From NCBI GenBank assembly GCA_015207195.1, contig JADEXJ010000004.1:29018-93017 (forward strand): a DNA stretch of 64,000 bases. The letters are read 5' to 3'. Under the pieces are notes generated by a model, which worked only from the letters and a program-made list of their open reading frames with translations, ran no database searches and was not told where the DNA came from. Shown one piece after another: positions 52,127-61,208 of this stretch (positions within the stretch are counted from its first letter, which is position 1; every line of letters starts with the position of its first letter). This DNA comes from Pleurocapsales cyanobacterium LEGE 10410 (GTDB lineage Bacteria; Cyanobacteriota; Cyanobacteriia; Cyanobacteriales; Xenococcaceae). Both the position numbers and the translations under genes were made by a program.

Positions 52127-53329
52127 CTACAAGCCCACATCAGCAGCATTAGTAGAGACCACAAAATCATCAAAGTGAGCCTTGACTTCTTGTTCGGGCC
52201 ACCAATCACTATCATAACCACCGTGAAAAGTACTAAAGTACATCGTGTCAATCCCCTGGTTATTGGTCATAAACTTCAAATTGTCCATCGAGAGAACTTG
52301 TTCGTTGTCCATCCAAACATCAATTTCGCCATTGGACTGAGAACCGTCATTGACTTTGACCCGTTGAACCAAATTATGCCATTGACCACGCTCAAAGTAC
52401 TTATCTGACCCGTCGCTATCTTTTAGTAAAATATCCTCGCCATAGGTTCCAGGCTGATTCATATGATAGAGATAGAGAGTCGCCTTACCGTCTTCACGCC
52501 ACATATATCTTGAGGTGAAGCCATTGGTACCAGTAGGTTTTTTGCCTCCCGAAGCCAAGTCTCCCGAACCCATCCCTGGTAATTTACCACCACTATATTT
52601 GTTACCATCAAAATCGAAGTTGTTGTCGAACTTAACCCAATAGGAAAGATAGTATTCCTGTTGATTGGGAACGAGCCATTTTGCCCCTGCATTGGATTGG
52701 GCGTTGGCAGGATAGCTCATTTGGAGTGAGTTGTTGCCAGAACGAGCTTCTTGATTGGAAATAGTGGCGTATTTGTCCATCTGGTGTGACCAGGCGACAT
52801 CCCAATCTTGGTTTTGTACTCTATTGGTATATTTGGTGTTGGCAGAATGTCCTTCAAATCCGACGGTAATTGCGTCTGAACTGAGCTGGGCTGGTTGGGG
52901 TGCTTTGGCTGGGGTGGTGTTGGGTTCTGGTTGGCTAACTACCGCACCCATGAGGATGTTATCGGTGGTCGCGGTGGCAGTTTCGGCTTGAGTTGCTATT
53001 GAGGAATCGGAGTTAGTAAACTGGGGAACAAAGGCTTTTTTCTGGTTGTCGTCAATGATAAAAACTGCTTTGGCGGTTTCTCCTGGTTCGAGATCTTGCC
53101 AACCGTCCTGACCGCTGATGGTATAGTTGTTGTTGCCGTTGTCGATTAGATCTACTCCGTAAGCCCCTCGGATACTGTAGTTGCTGTTGGGTAAATCAAA
53201 GTCGAGAGTCCAGTCTTGGGCGTTGGTTTTGCTGCTTAGATCTACTTCTAGTTTGTATCCTCCTAACCAATCTTCTGATATGTAAGCGTCTAGATAAAGA
53301 TTTGAATTAGGGATTTTTTTAATAGTCAT
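52127..53329 (-). CDS. Carbohydrate-binding module fused to a polysaccharide-lyase-like domain
   Basis: A 400-residue protein. Residues 1-95 resemble a family 2 carbohydrate-binding module (LDAYISEDWLGGYKLEVDLS, the Trp-rich DGWQDLEPGETAKAVFII). A Thr/Pro/Ala linker (about 100-150) is followed by a concanavalin-like domain similar to polysaccharide lyase family 14 (about 150-395): YYLSYWVKFDNNFDFDGNKY, GGKLPGMGSGDLASGGKKPT, and the C-terminal MYFSTFHGGYDSDWWPEQEV with DDFVVS. The Lys/Gly/Tyr-rich face is plausible for binding and cleaving an acidic polysaccharide. No N-terminal signal peptide is visible; secretion would need another route. It may remodel the exopolysaccharide made by the adjacent genes. 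Confidence 0.75.
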   Translation of the reverse strand: MTIKKIPNSNLYLDAYISEDWLGGYKLEVDLSSKTNAQDWTLDFDLPNSNYSIRGAYGVDLIDNGNNNYTISGQDGWQDLEPGETAKAVFIIDDNQKKAFVPQFTNSDSSIATQAETATATTDNILMGAVVSQPEPNTTPAKAPQPAQLSSDAITVGFEGHSANTKYTNRVQNQDWDVAWSHQMDKYATISNQEARSGNNSLQMSYPANAQSNAGAKWLVPNQQEYYLSYWVKFDNNFDFDGNKYSGGKLPGMGSGDLASGGKKPTGTNGFTSRYMWREDGKATLYLYHMNQPGTYGEDILLKDSDGSDKYFERGQWHNLVQRVKVNDGSQSNGEIDVWMDNEQVLSMDNLKFMTNNQGIDTMYFSTFHGGYDSDWWPEQEVKAHFDDFVVSTNAADVGL

Positions 53330-53608
53330 AGAAACTCAGATAAAAAAGCGTTGAAATTAATTTGTTTAACTCAATTACCTTTATAAAAGCTTTATTTAAT
53401 CTTTACAGTGACTTCACGACTCTTGAATATTAGATTTGGATCACACAATTACAATTAGATGAAATAGAATTATTAGGTTGGTTTGTACAGTAAATACTTA
53501 GATAGAAATAGGGGTAAAATTAGCGAAGATACTGTTGGCGAAAGCAATTAGCAGAAGTTTCAAAAGCAATCTTCAAAGAAAGAATTATCCAAATCAAAAA
53601 GACAATTT

Positions 53609-54526
53609 TCATAGAGTACACATCGCAGCGAAAGCCTTTCTTTGTTCGAGCATATAATCTACAAAGGCTCGGATTCTAGGCGCAACAAAACGACGATCGA
53701 GATAACAGATCCAGGCTGCAATTTGAGGTGGGCGATAAGGCTGGAGAATTTCTACTAACTCTCCTTTGGCAAGAGCTTTAGCAGCTAAAAATCTCGGCAT
53801 TTGACTAAGACCTAAACCAGCGATCGCCGACTGGACAATTGCATCTGTATTATTGAATACCAAACTCCCTGATGCTGCATATCGTTCGCTGCGACCATTT
53901 ATGGAAAACATCCAGGGATAGAAACGACCTGTTGCCTGGTTTCTAAAGTTGAGACAAGAATGCTGCTGCAAATCAGTTGGGTGGTCGGGCTGTCCTTGTT
54001 GCTTTAAGTATGCTGGAGCAGCACAGACTACCATGGGATAGGTAGTTAGTTGGCTTGCAATTAAATTAGCGCGATCGCTCAATGAGCCAGTTCGGATCGC
54101 TACATCAACACCTTGTGCAGCTAGATCGACAGGATAGTCGTCCATTGAGACATCTAGCATCAAGTCGGGAAATGCTCGCAGAAAATCACCCAACATAGGA
54201 ACCAGACACACCCGTCCAAATGCTTCTGGGACACTCAAGGTAAGTTTGCCACTAGGAGCAAGCTGGCGATCGCCTTGGACTTCAAATTTCAGCAATTCTA
54301 AATCGCTCAAAAGCTGCTTACATCCCTCATAAAACCTTGTCCCGTCTGGTGTCAGGCTGATGCTGCGAGTGGTGCGATGAAACAATTTAACACCTAAGTC
54401 GCTTTCTAAACGGCTAACAGCTTTGCTAACAGCGGATGCAGACAAACCTAGGTCATTGGAGGCTCTGGTAAAGCTTTGAACCTCTGCAACCCGTAAAAAT
54501 GTTTGGATGTTCGCTAGACTTTTCAT
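53609..54526 (-). CDS. LysR-family transcriptional regulator
   Basis: A 305-residue regulator. The N-terminal winged helix (FLRVAEVQSFTRASNDLGLS, AVSKAVSRLESDLGVKLFHR, TTRSISLTPDGTRFYEG) is typical. The effector-binding domain spans about 90-295 (LTLSVPEAFGRVCLVPMLGD, CAAPAYLKQQG). It resembles CrgA/AaeR-type LysR proteins. It is divergent from the betaine-type binding protein gene, across a 180-base gap that should hold the shared operator. The usual inference is that it controls that pair. The ligand is unknown. Confidence 0.92.
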   Translation of the reverse strand: MKSLANIQTFLRVAEVQSFTRASNDLGLSASAVSKAVSRLESDLGVKLFHRTTRSISLTPDGTRFYEGCKQLLSDLELLKFEVQGDRQLAPSGKLTLSVPEAFGRVCLVPMLGDFLRAFPDLMLDVSMDDYPVDLAAQGVDVAIRTGSLSDRANLIASQLTTYPMVVCAAPAYLKQQGQPDHPTDLQQHSCLNFRNQATGRFYPWMFSINGRSERYAASGSLVFNNTDAIVQSAIAGLGLSQMPRFLAAKALAKGELVEILQPYRPPQIAAWICYLDRRFVAPRIRAFVDYMLEQRKAFAAMCTL

Positions 54527-54706
54527 CCTAGATTAGTGAAACAAAGTGAATAAAGAAGTGAAACTAAGCCTCTTCACAAAACATTCTAGGTTAAATACTA
54601 TGTAATCAAGCAAATAAAAGTACTCACGTAGAGAGCGTTATTCAAGCCAACGATTTTCGCGCTTCGGGTACAAGTTTCAAAATATACATTTTTTAAGGAG
54701 AACAAT

Positions 54707-55582
54707 ATGAACATTATTAAAACTGCGATGACTATGGCAGCAGCAACGATCGCGCTTATGACCTCAAATGCTGCTTACGCTACTGAAACGACGATTGAGC
54801 TAGGTCAGGTAGGACTCTCTTTCTACGCGGTTAAAGGTGGGGTTGTTCAAGAACTATTAGAGCGTGATGGCTACAACGTTGAGGTGACAGAAGGCTCTCA
54901 TGCTGAGATTTTTCCCATGCTGGGTGAGGGGGAAGTCGATATCCTCGCAGCAACCTGGCTACCTAACGGTCACTCTGCCCTATATGAACCTGTTAAAGAC
55001 GTGACTTTTCCGATCGCAACCCTCTATGAAGACGCTCGATTCTTTTGGGTAGTGCCGTCTTATGTTCCTGAAGAAACCGTTAGCTCGATTGCAGACCTCA
55101 CCGATCCTACCGTGCGAGAGATGTTTCCCGACCAAATTGTCTCTTTGCCTGAAGCGACTGGACTTACCACTGGAGGACGACGGGTTGTGGACGCTTATGG
55201 CTTAGATGATGCTGGATACGAACTGATCGCAGCACCACCTGCCGAGTGGTTGGGAACTTTTGAGGAGGCGATCGCAGCCGAAACCTGGGTCGTCTTTCCT
55301 CTCTGGCAACCGCAGTGGGTCAACGCTGAGTATGATGTACGCCCATTAGAAGAACCCTTAAATGCGTATGGCGAACCCGATACGGCATACTTATTAGGAC
55401 ACCAAGAATTAAAAGATAAACTCTCACCCGAATCTTTAGAGCGTCTTTCTAATGTCAGACTAAGTGTTGAGGATGTGACCGAAATGGATCGGATGGTGAA
55501 TGTTGACGGACTCACCCCCCGTGAGGCTGCACGCACTTGGATTGAAACCAATCAAGATACCATTGAAGCGTGGGGATATTAA
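54707..55582 (+). CDS. Glycine betaine/proline-type ABC transporter substrate-binding protein
   Basis: A 291-residue periplasmic binding protein of the OpuAC/ProX class. A strong Shine-Dalgarno sequence (AAGGAGAA) precedes the ATG. The signal peptide MNIIKTAMTMAAATIALMTS ends near AAYATET. The mature part reads IELGQVGLSFYAVKGGVVQE, then ILAATWLPNGHSALYEPVKD and WVVFPLWQPQWVNAEY; these Trp residues could line a cage for a quaternary ammonium group. No permease or ATPase gene is adjacent. It is followed by a DJ-1/PfpI gene (48 bases) and is divergent from LysR. The ligand is inferred from family only. Confidence 0.88.
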   Translation: MNIIKTAMTMAAATIALMTSNAAYATETTIELGQVGLSFYAVKGGVVQELLERDGYNVEVTEGSHAEIFPMLGEGEVDILAATWLPNGHSALYEPVKDVTFPIATLYEDARFFWVVPSYVPEETVSSIADLTDPTVREMFPDQIVSLPEATGLTTGGRRVVDAYGLDDAGYELIAAPPAEWLGTFEEAIAAETWVVFPLWQPQWVNAEYDVRPLEEPLNAYGEPDTAYLLGHQELKDKLSPESLERLSNVRLSVEDVTEMDRMVNVDGLTPREAARTWIETNQDTIEAWGY

Positions 55583-55630
55583 TTCCTCTTTGGACAAGTA
55601 GTAAAGTAGAGAGTAAGAAATTAGAGCCAA

Positions 55631-56485
55631 ATGTCAATTAAGAAAAACCAAGCAAGCCTTATAGCTTTAGCACCCGTCGCTTTATTATGTTTGGGCTATG
55701 CAAAAATGAGCCTTGTCGAGCCTGTAAATGCTCTTGAGAACGGGATTGAGCAAATTAACCAAAATTATCCCGAATTGCCAACTGACAAGACCCAAGTAGC
55801 TCAAAACTCCGACCAGAAAATTTTGATAGTTGTGACTAATCATGACCAATTAGGTACTACTGGGAGAAAAACTGGCTTTTATCTAGATGAAGTCGCTCAT
55901 CCTCATGCGGTCTTTACCCAGGCTGGCTTTGAGGTTGATTTTGTCAGCCCCACTGGTGAAGAAGCTCCCATCGACCCCAAAAGTTATGACCTTGACGACC
56001 CGTTAAATCGTCAGTTTGTAGAAAATGAAACGGTCATGGCTCAAATCGAAGATACTTTATCTCCTCAAGAAATCGATCCGTCCGAATACAGTGCTGTCTT
56101 TTTTGCGGGGGGTCATGGAGTAATGTGGGATCTGCCCGATAATCAAGAATTAGCTCAAATTACTGCTGCGATTTACGAACGGGGAGGCATTGTTGGTGCA
56201 GTTTGTCACGGTCCTGCTGGTTTGGTTAATGTTCGACTGAGTGACGGAAGTTATTTAGTAGCTGGCAAAACCCTTGCTGCTTTTACTAATGAAGAGGAAG
56301 AAGCAGTAGAACTGACCGACCAAATGCCGTTTTTACTAGAAACCAAACTAATCAAACGAGGCGCACAACACACTGAAGCACCTAACTTTCAACCTCATGT
56401 AGTGGTCAGCGATCGTCTGGTAACTGGACAAAACCCTGCCTCGGCAACTCAAACGGCAGAGGAAATGGTCGAGCTTTTACAGTAG
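55631..56485 (+). CDS. DJ-1/PfpI-family protein with N-terminal signal sequence
   Basis: A 284-residue protein of the type-1 glutamine amidotransferase-like superfamily. The N-terminus (KNQASLIALAPVALLCLGYA) is a signal peptide or anchor. The core starts at about 65 (KILIVVTNHDQLGTTGRKTG). The nucleophile elbow is GAVCHGPAGLVNV (Cys near 200), with a Glu/His-bearing FFAGGHGVMWDLPD (about 158) and the tail VVSDRLVTGQNPASATQTAE. This is the arrangement of Hsp31-like and class I GATase-domain proteins; the exported location is unusual for a glyoxalase-like enzyme. It is almost certainly in one operon with the binding protein upstream. Confidence 0.85.
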   Translation: MSIKKNQASLIALAPVALLCLGYAKMSLVEPVNALENGIEQINQNYPELPTDKTQVAQNSDQKILIVVTNHDQLGTTGRKTGFYLDEVAHPHAVFTQAGFEVDFVSPTGEEAPIDPKSYDLDDPLNRQFVENETVMAQIEDTLSPQEIDPSEYSAVFFAGGHGVMWDLPDNQELAQITAAIYERGGIVGAVCHGPAGLVNVRLSDGSYLVAGKTLAAFTNEEEEAVELTDQMPFLLETKLIKRGAQHTEAPNFQPHVVVSDRLVTGQNPASATQTAEEMVELLQ

Positions 56486-56528
56486 AAATCTTCCACAGCA
56501 ACAATTCTAAAAAAACTTTCATCAAAGT

Positions 56529-56569
56529 TTCACAACAGAGATTCACAACAGACTAATCTCTATTGTGAA
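56529..56569. terminator. Bidirectional hairpin terminator
   Basis: TTCACAACAGAGATT (56529-56543) pairs with AATCTCTATTGTGAA (56555-56569) through 15 bases with a single mismatch and an 11-base loop. It sits between the converging PfpI-like (+) and transglutaminase-like (-) genes. A T-run is only weakly present. Confidence 0.8.
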
Positions 56570-56581
56570 TTGTATTGCTTG

Positions 56582-57991
56582 TTACCGTGCTTGATATTCT
56601 ACTAACTGCCAATATCGTTCGTCTCCTGGAAACTTGGCAACTACTATAGTGTTTCCTGGCTGGATCTCAACGTGTCCTGCAAAATAGCTTCCATAACCAT
56701 TGAGAGGAATCCATTGTTTAGTGGCGGTATTCAATACCTGGACATCCTCCGCTTCAGGAACTATTAAATTAAAATAGGTTGACCAGTTGGGCTTTAAATC
56801 TGCTGTTAGAGGTTCAATTAAACTTGCCTGATATTGATTAAAATGAGCGTATACCTGAGGTAGACTAGCTACAGATTGGGTTGCTTCAATTTGATAATTG
56901 ATTACTTCGCCATATTTCCCAGGGTCGTCTTGTTTTTTAGCATAAATAGTTAGGTCATAAGTGCCAGCTTCGGGAGGGGCGACGCTAACAATTAAGTGAT
57001 CATTTTGTCGATTAACTAATATTGCATTATTAGATTCTCGATTATTTTGTTCTAGGTTAGCTAATGCTACTACGTCTTGAGGAATTTGTAATTTAAGATC
57101 GATTCGATTGGGGGCTGAAATCCGATAGTTATTGTGACTCACTAACTTAAGTCCCAAATTATAAAAACGAGAGGAAATCTTGGGTAAATTGTTAAATTCT
57201 GCTCTAGTATAAGTCTGAGCTAATAACTGCCAACCTCGGTCTTTTGGATAATGATTGTTAATGAATTCATCAGGTGCTGTGGCAAAATAATAAGGCTTGT
57301 ATTCTGGAACAAATTGTTCCTCTCTTACCGAACCTGCCCCCCAGGTTGCATCTAGTAAGTACCAAGCATCGTCAATTTTAACCGCATTCCAAGCATGATT
57401 AACATCTAGAAATTTTTCTTCTTCTGGAGTTGCGCCCTTGGCGTAGCCAACAACGATCGCCGATTCTAAATTCATCGCTTCTGCTAAAGCATAATAGAGG
57501 TTGCTATATCCAGAACAAATTGTGCTGCGATCGCGTAATACTTTTTGGGGACTAACATCAGGATAATTATCGTTATTGACTGCATCTAGAAAAGCAGGAA
57601 CATCATAGCTAATATGTTGCGTTACCCAAGCATAAATTATTCGAGCTTTTTCTAATTCTGTGACTGCATTTTGCTCTAAAATACTTGCCAGTTCTGTTAC
57701 GGATTCTCCTGAATAATTTAGTTTTTTAGCAAGGCGATCAATTTGAGCTAGGTCTTGCTGGGCAATTTTTTTGGTCGAACCTGGGTGAATTGGCAGATAT
57801 TTACTGCTATCAAAACTATCCGACGGTATTGAAATTAATTGTTGCTCATTAAATGAATGAAAAGCTGTTTTGATGTTACCTGTTGTCAACAACAATAGGA
57901 TGCCTAAAACAGTCCCCGCCAGTAAATTACCTGACTTGTTGGCTTTTTGAATTTTGCCTTGTCTTGGTTTCAGGCTTCGTCTGGCAGTCAT
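56582..57991 (-). CDS. Transglutaminase-like domain protein
   Basis: A 469-residue membrane-anchored extracytoplasmic protein. A positively charged N-terminus leads to one membrane helix (about 23-42, NLLAGTVLGILLLLTTGNIK). The transglutaminase-like cysteine-protease core is at about 110-215: KARIIYAWVTQHISYDVPAF, the catalytic RSTICSGYSNLYYALAEAMN (Cys), DVNHAWNAVKID (His) and WYLLDATWGAG (Asp). The C-terminal half is beta-rich, resembling kyphoscoliosis/TGc-associated repeats (RIDLKLQIPQDV). It may be a protease or a cross-linking enzyme; activity is not inferable. Confidence 0.85.
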   Translation of the reverse strand: MTARRSLKPRQGKIQKANKSGNLLAGTVLGILLLLTTGNIKTAFHSFNEQQLISIPSDSFDSSKYLPIHPGSTKKIAQQDLAQIDRLAKKLNYSGESVTELASILEQNAVTELEKARIIYAWVTQHISYDVPAFLDAVNNDNYPDVSPQKVLRDRSTICSGYSNLYYALAEAMNLESAIVVGYAKGATPEEEKFLDVNHAWNAVKIDDAWYLLDATWGAGSVREEQFVPEYKPYYFATAPDEFINNHYPKDRGWQLLAQTYTRAEFNNLPKISSRFYNLGLKLVSHNNYRISAPNRIDLKLQIPQDVVALANLEQNNRESNNAILVNRQNDHLIVSVAPPEAGTYDLTIYAKKQDDPGKYGEVINYQIEATQSVASLPQVYAHFNQYQASLIEPLTADLKPNWSTYFNLIVPEAEDVQVLNTATKQWIPLNGYGSYFAGHVEIQPGNTIVVAKFPGDERYWQLVEYQAR

Positions 57992-58330
57992 AAATTAATC
58001 TCAACCTAAAAAAGCAGTAATTGTCTTAAGATAGGTTAAAGTCAAGTTATTCCATGCGATCGCCATTACTAACTATTAGTGAGATTGAACGTAGACTTGG
58101 TTGGTAAATTGACAAATTCTCTAGTTTAGTTAGATCGCCAGCCTGATACTCAGCCAAATCAGTAAATTGCTGATTGCTGATTACTGATTACTTACTGTCG
58201 CCAAACAAAAATGAGCTTGGTAATACAAAAAGAACGCTATCCATTTTGGATAATTTCTCAGCACTTTTACCTCAATAGAATGGATAGCTATGATTCTAAT
58301 TTGTTAAATAAAATTATCCGAACCTTCTTA

Positions 58331-58885
58331 CTAACTAGATGCGCTGCTTACCGCACCTTTAAGGGCTGCAATTCCTTGTTCGATACTAGCCCAAAGCCCC
58401 ATATCGGGTTCTTGCCCAGCTAGTTCTCTTGTGCCAACGAAGTAGAGAACGCCTTTAAGAACTTCTTGGTGGGCGCGATTTTCAAAATTGACCTTATTCA
58501 AAGGTTCCATCGCGTCTTGTAGCTTATCATCTAAAGATTGAGCGACTTTGTGTACCACCAAACCAGTCATGGTCTGTTGATGCTTTAATAACTCAAACTG
58601 AAAAAACTTATCGTATATTGTAAGTTCAGATCCATCCATCATTTGACTGACTTTTTCCGCGTGCTGCTGAGTTATGTCACGGGGTTGGGCTGTGTTGCCA
58701 AATTTGTTGATGGCTTCTTCAATGGAACTTAAGTTGTCGCGATCTGTTTTGATAATTTTTTCCAACCGTTCTTTGATGGTATCGTCATCAGTGGCTGTAA
58801 TTAACTTTTGTCCGCATTCAATCAGAACGTTTTGAAACAGTTTTAGATCTGCAAGCTTGGTTGCGAGGTTTGTCATATCCGCCAT
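58331..58885 (-). CDS. All-helical hypothetical protein (ferritin/hemerythrin-like)
   Basis: A 184-residue soluble protein with a good ribosome-binding site (GGAGA, 8 bases before ATG 58885). It is predicted all-alpha: TKLADLKLFQNVLIECGQKL, then KERLEKIIKTDRDNLSSIEE, and FFQFELLKHQQTMTGLVVHK. Scattered His and Glu residues give it a ferritin- or hemerythrin-like look, without a convincing metal motif. It appears to be a conserved cyanobacterial protein, but I cannot name the family. Isolated in the map. Confidence 0.65.
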   Translation of the reverse strand: MADMTNLATKLADLKLFQNVLIECGQKLITATDDDTIKERLEKIIKTDRDNLSSIEEAINKFGNTAQPRDITQQHAEKVSQMMDGSELTIYDKFFQFELLKHQQTMTGLVVHKVAQSLDDKLQDAMEPLNKVNFENRAHQEVLKGVLYFVGTRELAGQEPDMGLWASIEQGIAALKGAVSSASS

Positions 58886-59211
58886 TGCTAGGTTCTCCAG
58901 TTTAAAGTTTTTATAAGTTGTAATAACTTAAATTATTTATTTCATCATCTCGTGAGATACGATTGCCCTCCTCCCTCTTGCGAGAGATTCATTTGAAGAT
59001 ATCTACCAAGGGTCACACTTGAAGCAATCTGTGACCTGACGCAGCTTTGGATGTTAGAGGGTTGTTGCGATCGATTTAAGATGAGTATGTTTTTAAAATC
59101 TTGTAGTTAGGAGATAGAAGTTAGAAGTCAAAAGAACAGTAGCTATCTAGTCAATCCTGCCTCATTTCCTCGTTAATCCTCGCTAGGGGAAATGCTAAAG
59201 GTTGAGTTTTT
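58886..59211. other. Intergenic region, nothing recognised
   Basis: About 325 bases between the helical protein's start codon and the end of the small membrane gene. It contains GC-rich islands (CTCCTCCCTCTTGCGAGAGA) with no clear stem or ORF. Confidence 0.45.
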
Positions 59212-59421
59212 CTACCATGTTTCTTTGCGTATAACTTTTCTGATTAATTCCCAGGCAGATAGAGGCACAATTATTGGCCAAAAAATAAAAGCCATTAGTA
59301 AAGCCATTAGTAAAACCAGCCATGACACCAAGCGATCTTTTTCTACAGTAGAATCTTGCCAAAACAAAACCAACCAGAAACAAACAATTATTAATGAAAC
59401 AGCTAAATAATAGTAAAGCAT
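59212..59421 (-). CDS. Small two-helix membrane protein
   Basis: A 69-residue protein with two membrane helices (LYYYLAVSLIIVCFWLVLFW and SWLVLLMALLMAFIFWPIIV), connected by a short charged loop (QDSTVEKDR), and a basic C-terminal tail (RKVIRKETW). The ATG is at 59421. No family is recognised. A longer frame on the same strand (59195-59452) overlaps in another phase and looks less protein-like. Confidence 0.6.
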   Translation of the reverse strand: MLYYYLAVSLIIVCFWLVLFWQDSTVEKDRLVSWLVLLMALLMAFIFWPIIVPLSAWELIRKVIRKETW

Positions 59422-59719
59422 ACTTCTCTATTTTGAAAACGTTCAACCTCATCTGATATTCTATTTGTAGCTTTTTATTTGATGAATTTCATCAAGATCA
59501 ATTTACAAGATAATGCAGGAATTTGAGAATCTTGTGAGTAAATTGTTAGAGTTTTGCCTCTTGTCTTAATTTGCGAACTGAACTGAGAATGCGAAACAAG
59601 CAAGACGTAATCAAAATATATTTACAGTTTCTTTAATCGTCTTCACAGCTTCTTCAAATTATTGCTCTATTCTTAAAATGTAATGAGATGGTTGTTAGTT
59701 TCCTAGGCGGGTGAGTCTT

Positions 59720-59881
59720 ATGTTGTCTACTAAAACTAGATCTAAAAAGCATCAACACCGACATATTAAACGGAAAGATCGCTTAAAACAGCAGGTATTA
59801 GAAAGTCCTCGCAGATTTGTTACGAATCAACAGCCACAATCAAGGCATGAATTGTTAAGTGACTGGGAAGATGCATCTTAA
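59720..59881 (+). CDS. Small basic hypothetical protein, 53 residues
   Basis: ATG at 59720 opens a 53-residue frame, MLSTKTRSKKHQHRHIKRKD and onward, rich in Lys, Arg and His in its first half and acidic at the end (LLSDWEDAS). The composition suggests nucleic-acid or anionic-polymer binding. I do not recognise a family. It is isolated upstream of the convergent permease gene. Confidence 0.5.
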   Translation: MLSTKTRSKKHQHRHIKRKDRLKQQVLESPRRFVTNQQPQSRHELLSDWEDAS

Positions 59882-59988
59882 ATCAACAAAATAGTGAGGA
59901 ACTAAATGAAGACCAAGAGAAGTTGGTTCGTAAAAACGAGCAAGGTTTTTTAACGGAAAATCAAGATTTTAAGCCAAACTTGCTTCGT

Positions 59989-61089
59989 TCAGTCGTTGAC
60001 GCTGAATATTAAGTAACCACCAAAGGTTAAGCCTACAAGATTGGGTAGCCATGCTGCTACCCAAGGAGATAGGATCCCTGTAATTCCTAATGAACCAATC
60101 ACAAAAGCCAACAAGTAATAGAGAAACACTATTGCCACACACAAGCCAAAACTTTTGGAACGATTGATTTGGGAATATTTTGCTCCCAACGCCGAACCGA
60201 TTATGATAAAAACTATGCAGATAAAAGGAAAGGCATATTTTTGTTGAATCCTCACTGTTAGTTTGGCTAAGTCGATTGGTTTTCCACTATCTTCAATGAG
60301 CCTGAGATATTCTTTGGCTTGGCGGATGTTCATCTCTTCGAGACTACGTTTTTTTTGAGCAATTTTGAATATAGTGTCTGATAAGGGCAATTGTTTTTTG
60401 GTAAATTCCTCTAGAGTGTTTGTTGCTTTAGCCTCATCAAATCTATTAATCTTTCCAGCAACTAAATCCCATACCTGTCGCTGTCGATTCCATCGAGCCG
60501 ATTTTGCGGTGATTATTTGGCTGATGTTTCCCCGATTGAAGCTAATAATAGTCACTTGTTGTAAGCTTTGCTGATAGTATCGTTCGGCAAAATAGATATT
60601 TTTGAGTTGAGCTGAATCATCAACCGTCGATTTATATTCAATGTAAAATACGTCTCTTTTTTGTAAGTTTAGTTCCGTTTCAGCAATGTAGGGGTTTTGC
60701 AGTAAACTTGCCTGATAATTGGCAGCAGGAACGATTAGTTCATTGAGTAAAAAAGTGATTCCCGTGATTATTAAACTAAAGATTAAAGCGGGAAGAACAA
60801 TTCGATAGAAGCTAATACCAATACTAAGCAAGGCAACTAATTCGCGATCGCTATTGAGACGACCATAGATAATTAAACTCGTTAACAGAATAGAGATAGG
60901 CAGAGCATAGGCAACATATTCTGGTATTTTGTAAGCGAAGATTAAGATGGCTACGGGAATGGGTAGTTTGTATTCGGTAATTTTGTAGCCTAAATCTGAG
61001 ACTGTGCCGATGGATACTCCTAGGGAAGATAGTAAGCCAACGCTAAATAAAAAGAACCAAGCTAGTTCCTTGATTAAATAGCGATCCAT
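59989..61089 (-). CDS. LptF/LptG-family permease (YjgP/YjgQ)
   Basis: I start at the ATG at 61089 (MDRYLIKELAWFFLFSVGLL), 11 codons inside the longest frame, because that matches the family N-terminus. It has 366 residues: three N-terminal membrane helices (about 13-115), a periplasmic beta-jellyroll region (about 135-275; RDVFYIEYKSTVDDSAQLKN) and three C-terminal helices (KYAFPFICIVFIIIGSALGA and following). It extracts lipopolysaccharide from the inner membrane together with LptB. Cyanobacteria often have a single LptF/G protein, and no second copy is seen here. It is divergent from thrB. Confidence 0.88.
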   Translation of the reverse strand: MDRYLIKELAWFFLFSVGLLSSLGVSIGTVSDLGYKITEYKLPIPVAILIFAYKIPEYVAYALPISILLTSLIIYGRLNSDRELVALLSIGISFYRIVLPALIFSLIITGITFLLNELIVPAANYQASLLQNPYIAETELNLQKRDVFYIEYKSTVDDSAQLKNIYFAERYYQQSLQQVTIISFNRGNISQIITAKSARWNRQRQVWDLVAGKINRFDEAKATNTLEEFTKKQLPLSDTIFKIAQKKRSLEEMNIRQAKEYLRLIEDSGKPIDLAKLTVRIQQKYAFPFICIVFIIIGSALGAKYSQINRSKSFGLCVAIVFLYYLLAFVIGSLGITGILSPWVAAWLPNLVGLTFGGYLIFSVND

Positions 61090-61208
61090 TAGAGATATCT
61101 GGCAATCGATTATATTTCTCACCCTGGTCTGACTTCAGTTTCATTGAGATAGAGTGCGATCGCACAGGACTTCTACTTTATAATTAATAGTTCACTACTA
61201 ATAGTTAT

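Noticed and set aside
59195..59452. 85-codon minus ORF overlapping the small membrane gene in another phase
   Set aside because: The 69-residue frame has a much better two-helix pattern and start; the longer one is a shadow.
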